A program made the position numbers and the translations under genes. Shown here piece after piece: positions 61,226 to 64,000 of a stretch of 64,000 bases of DNA; position 1 is the first letter of the stretch, and every line of letters begins with the position of its first letter. The stretch covers positions 41,861 to 105,860 of the forward strand of contig CAYZTZ010000003.1 of the NCBI GenBank assembly GCA_964481255.1, written 5' to 3'. This DNA is from UBA6911 sp964481255 (GTDB lineage: Bacteria; Acidobacteriota; UBA6911). The notes below the pieces were generated by a model. It had not been told where the DNA came from. It ran no database searches and worked only from the letters and a program-made list of their open reading frames with translations.

Positions 61226-61708
61226 TCAGGCCTGTGTTGCGGCGGGGGCATCGCTCGCCGCGGCGGCCCTTTCCTTGGCAAAATGTAAGATATGCTCGTT
61301 CCGGTCATAGACGGAATATTCGTAATCCCCCGTCATCACCAGGCAATGGGTCGGGCACACGAAGGCACACAGCCCGCAGTAGCAGCAGCGCCCGAGGTCG
61401 ATGTCATAGACGACCGTGCGCAGCTTGATCGGCGTCCCGTCGGACGTGAAAACCTCCGGCTCGTCTTTCCCCCTTTTCTCGGTCTTAAGGGTGATGCAGC
61501 TGGTCGGGCAGGTCCGGGCGCACTGGCCGCAGCCGATGCAATCCTCGATTTTATTGAACAGACGCGAGCGCGACCGCTCGGGCATCGTCCATTTCACGGT
61601 CGGATACTGAAGGGTGACGGCCGGTGTAAAGAAATGACGCCACGCGACGGCCATGGAGTTCAGAACGGTCACCAGCCCGATCCATATATCCTTGAAATAG
61701 GTCCGCAT
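61226..61708 (-). CDS. nuoI: NADH-quinone oxidoreductase subunit I
   Basis: Peripheral-arm subunit carrying iron-sulfur clusters N6a and N6b. Two 4Fe-4S motifs: CIGCGQCARTCP (Cys57, 60, 63, 67) and CCYCGLCAFVCP (Cys108, 111, 114, 118). An N-terminal amphipathic helix contacts the membrane arm (IWIGLVTVLNSMAVAWRHFF). 160 residues. It lies 25 bp after nuoH. Confidence 0.96.
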   Translation of the reverse strand: MRTYFKDIWIGLVTVLNSMAVAWRHFFTPAVTLQYPTVKWTMPERSRSRLFNKIEDCIGCGQCARTCPTSCITLKTEKRGKDEPEVFTSDGTPIKLRTVVYDIDLGRCCYCGLCAFVCPTHCLVMTGDYEYSVYDRNEHILHFAKERAAAASDAPAATQA

Positions 61709-61733
61709 CCCTTCCCTCTGGATGTCGCAATGT

Positions 61734-62783
61734 TTAGACGGCCAGCCACCCGGCCCCGAGAATCAGAACAAACGAGAGGGGCAAAAGCACCTTCCAGCTT
61801 AGATACATCAGCTGATCGACGCGCAGACGCGGCAGCGACCAGCGCACCCACATCTGGAGGAATATAAGCAGCATCGCCTTGACCAGGAATAGGATCGGCC
61901 CGGGAACGATGCATCGGCCGAAGGAGGCCGGCAACACCTGCGTCCATCCGCCGAGAAAGAGCGTCGTGGCGACGCCGGCCACAAGAAACATGTTGACGTA
62001 CTCGGCGAGAAAGAAGAAGGCGAAGCGCATGCCCGAATACTCCGTGTGGTAACCCGCAACCAGCTCCGATTCCGCTTCCGGAATGTCGAAAGGCGTCCGG
62101 TTGACCTCCGCCAGAGAGGCGATGAAATAAACGAAAAAGGCCAGAAAAAGAAATGGATTCCTGAAAACAAACCAACGCTGGACGCCGCCTTGCTGCGCGG
62201 TCACGATGTCGATCATGGACAGGCTTCCCGCATAGACGACGACGGTCATGACGGCGAACGCGGCCGGGATCTCGTAGCTGACGATCTGGGCCGCGGCGCG
62301 CATCCCGCCATAGAGCGAATATTTATTGTTGGAAGACCAGCCGGCCATGATGATTCCGACGACCGACAGGCTGCCGGCCGCGATCACGTACAGGATGCCG
62401 ATGTTGAGATCGGAGACGATCGACGAGGCGCCGAAGGGCACGACGACATAGGCGGTGAAGGCGCCCAGAAACACGACGTAAGGGGCCGTCTTGAACAACA
62501 GCCTGTCGGCGGACGCCGGGATGATGTCCTCCTTCAGCAGGAGCTTGAGAGCGTCCGCGATAGTCTGGGCCCATCCGTGCCAGCCCCCTACGTACATGGG
62601 GCCGAGACGGTCCTGGATGTGCGCCGATACCTTCCTCTCCAGCCACACGAGGAACAGGACCATCAGGGCGAGGAGCGCGAAAAGCAGGACGCAGCTGACG
62701 GCCAGCGGGATCAGGATCCTCCAGACTTCAGGGAGCGTGTCGTATTTCGGTATCCATTGCAGGAGCCGCGCGATCGATTCCAT
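61734..62783 (-). CDS. nuoH: NADH-quinone oxidoreductase subunit H
   Basis: Quinone-channel subunit of complex I, 349 residues, eight helices. FLVWLERKVSAHIQDRLGPMYVGGWHGWAQTIADALKLLLKED, GWSSNNKYSLYGGMRAAAQIVSYEIP and AEVNRTPFDIPEAESELVAGYHTEYSGMRF contain the conserved Glu/Asp/Arg network. It directly follows nuoD; no nuoG is between them, so the peripheral NADH-dehydrogenase module is not encoded here. Confidence 0.96.
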   Translation of the reverse strand: MESIARLLQWIPKYDTLPEVWRILIPLAVSCVLLFALLALMVLFLVWLERKVSAHIQDRLGPMYVGGWHGWAQTIADALKLLLKEDIIPASADRLLFKTAPYVVFLGAFTAYVVVPFGASSIVSDLNIGILYVIAAGSLSVVGIIMAGWSSNNKYSLYGGMRAAAQIVSYEIPAAFAVMTVVVYAGSLSMIDIVTAQQGGVQRWFVFRNPFLFLAFFVYFIASLAEVNRTPFDIPEAESELVAGYHTEYSGMRFAFFFLAEYVNMFLVAGVATTLFLGGWTQVLPASFGRCIVPGPILFLVKAMLLIFLQMWVRWSLPRLRVDQLMYLSWKVLLPLSFVLILGAGWLAV

Positions 62784-62798
62784 CCGTGCGTCCTTTCG

Positions 62799-63920
62799 CT
62801 AGCGGTCGATTTCGCCCAGCACGATGTCAAAACTGCCGAGTATGGCGACGATATCGGCGATCATGGCGCCCCTGCTGACCTCCCGGAAGGCGCTCATGAC
62901 GGTGAAGCAGGGGGATTTCACCTTGAGCCTGTAGGGCCGGGTGGTGCCGTCGCTGACGATATAATAGCCGAGCTCCCCGCGCGGGCACTCCGTCCGCATG
63001 TAGACCTCCCCGGCGGGCGGTTTGACGCGCTTCGGAACGGACTCCTGCACGTCCCCCGGCGTCAACCGGGCCACGGCCTGCCGGATGATCCTGCAGCTTT
63101 CCTTGACTTCGCGGATTCGGACCATGTACCGGTCCCAGCACGAGCCGAGAGGGCCGTAGTCCCCCTTGCCCACGGCGACTTCGAAGTCGAAGTCCTCGTA
63201 CCCCAGGTAGGGTTCGTCCTTGCGAACGTCGAACCGGACCCCGCTGCCGCGCAGATTGGGCCCCGTGACCCCGTAATTGACCGCCGTTTCCGGCGTCAGG
63301 ATCCCTACGTTCGCGGTGCGCCGGACGAAGATGAAATTGTCCGAGAGAAGCCGGTTCAAGTTGTCGACCTGCGGTTCGAAATAATCGAGAAACTCGAGAA
63401 GCCTGTCCTCGAATCCCGGCTTGAGGTCGTGCATGAGGCCGCCGATCCAGTTGTAATTGTAGAGGAGGCGCGCGCCGCAGGTTTCCTCGAAAAGGTCCAG
63501 AATTCTTTCCCGGTCGCGGAAGCACCAGAGAAAAGGGGTGAACGAACCGATGTCGTTGCCGTAGGTGCCGGCCGCGATCAGGTGGCTCGCGATGCGGCCC
63601 AGCTCGGCCATGATGATGCGGATGCAGCGCACCCGGTTGTTGACCTGGATCCCCATGAGCTTTTCGACGGCCAGAACATAGCCCAGTTCCATGTTCATGG
63701 CGGCGCAGTAGTCCATCCTGTCCGTGAAGGGGATGATGCCGGGATAGTCGATGTTCTCGGCGTGCTTTTCGAAACACCGGTGAAGGTAACCGATGTGGGG
63801 GATCGCGTCGGCGACGACTTCGCCGTCCGTTTTTAACTCGAGGCGCAGAACCCCGTGGGTCGAAGGGTGCTGCGGCCCCATGTTCAGCGTCATGATCTCG
63901 CCGCTGTAGGTTGCCTCCAT
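62799..63920 (-). CDS. nuoD: NADH-quinone oxidoreductase subunit D
   Basis: 49-kDa-type subunit that forms the quinone pocket with NuoB and H; 373 residues. NMGPQHPSTHGVLRLEL carries the pocket His, IPHIGYLHRCFEKHAE, WIGGLMHDLKPGFED and RTECPRGELGYYIVSDGTTRPYRLKVKSPCF are diagnostic. Separate from nuoC rather than a CD fusion. ATG 63920 follows AGGAGGGG. Confidence 0.97.
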   Translation of the reverse strand: MEATYSGEIMTLNMGPQHPSTHGVLRLELKTDGEVVADAIPHIGYLHRCFEKHAENIDYPGIIPFTDRMDYCAAMNMELGYVLAVEKLMGIQVNNRVRCIRIIMAELGRIASHLIAAGTYGNDIGSFTPFLWCFRDRERILDLFEETCGARLLYNYNWIGGLMHDLKPGFEDRLLEFLDYFEPQVDNLNRLLSDNFIFVRRTANVGILTPETAVNYGVTGPNLRGSGVRFDVRKDEPYLGYEDFDFEVAVGKGDYGPLGSCWDRYMVRIREVKESCRIIRQAVARLTPGDVQESVPKRVKPPAGEVYMRTECPRGELGYYIVSDGTTRPYRLKVKSPCFTVMSAFREVSRGAMIADIVAILGSFDIVLGEIDR

Positions 63921-63928
63921 CGCCCCTC

Positions 63929-64000
63929 CTAGACCGGCATCCCGCGATAGGATTTCGGGAAAACGTAATCCTTGCGCAGCGGATGGCCTTCCCAATCTTC
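63929..64000 (-). CDS. nuoC: NADH-quinone oxidoreductase subunit C, 3' end only
   Basis: The last 23 residues and stop codon of a gene running in from the right edge read EDWEGHPLRKDYVFPKS then YRGMPV. The DWEGHPLRKDY block is the conserved C-terminus of NuoC, and the position just upstream of nuoD agrees. The stop is at 63931-63929, 8 bp before the nuoD start. Confidence 0.85.
   Translation of the reverse strand, partial: EDWEGHPLRKDYVFPKSYRGMPV

Overview
The window is 64 kb of high-GC (roughly 60-65 % by eye), densely coding bacterial DNA, probably part of a draft or metagenome-assembled genome: it holds a 100-N scaffold gap at 33405-33504. The cell is Gram-negative with an LPS-type outer membrane (lpxD, an lptF-lptG fusion, lptE, tolQ/R/TonB-like/tolB/pal/cpoB). 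Several features fit Acidobacteriota-like lineages better than Proteobacteria: the fused LptF-LptG, a Pal with an Ig-like insert, a BFN/DUF151 gene behind miaB, and pyruvate phosphate dikinase plus inositol-phosphate synthase. This placement is inference, not a search result.

Layout. 1-4251: dnaE (partial) and guaA, minus strand, guaA apparently starting at ATT. 4716-8253: YciI-like protein, hisG, ornithine aminotransferase, uppP. 8359-15099: a tightly coupled minus-strand run, transcribed from GT39 glycosyltransferase through a flippase-like membrane protein, GT2 glycosyltransferase, yqeC-like gene and SpoU RNA methyltransferase to rarA. 15154-19045: mutS, then divergent tsaB-rimI. 19222-23596: an unusual solute-binding lipoprotein, an HtrA protease, an MBL hydrolase and a DnaC/DnaI-like ATPase. 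23678-29383: the Tol-Pal operon with ssb at its end. 29600-33247: recN, miaB, BFN nuclease. 33248-33944: non-coding, with the assembly gap. 33945-41658: lptFG fusion, xerD, lpxD, ppdK. 41731-48879: inositol-3-phosphate synthase, recO-glyQ-glyS, psd-pssA, a DUF465 protein. 48966-55364: phoH-ddl, rpsT, dcd-lptE-holA, an HU/IHF protein, an M50 protease. 55536-58845: tRNA-Leu, a TPR protein, a small exported protein and a zinc metallopeptidase. 58916-64000: complex I genes nuoC (partial)-D-H-I-J-K-N, with nuoL and nuoM missing between K and N.

Most genes are chromosomal core genes: replication and repair (dnaE, holA, ssb, mutS, recN, recO, rarA, xerD), translation and tRNA modification (glyQS, rpsT, miaB, tsaB, rimI) and envelope building (uppP, ddl, lpxD, lptFG, lptE, Tol-Pal, psd/pssA). 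I see no transposase, prophage, CRISPR array or toxin-antitoxin pair. The points most worth checking are the NuoK-NuoN junction without L and M, the ATT start and overlapping short ORF of guaA, the solute-binding protein with an added C-terminal domain, the orphan YqeC in a glycolipid operon, the Peptidase_Mx-like zincin, and two strong hairpins in intergenic DNA.
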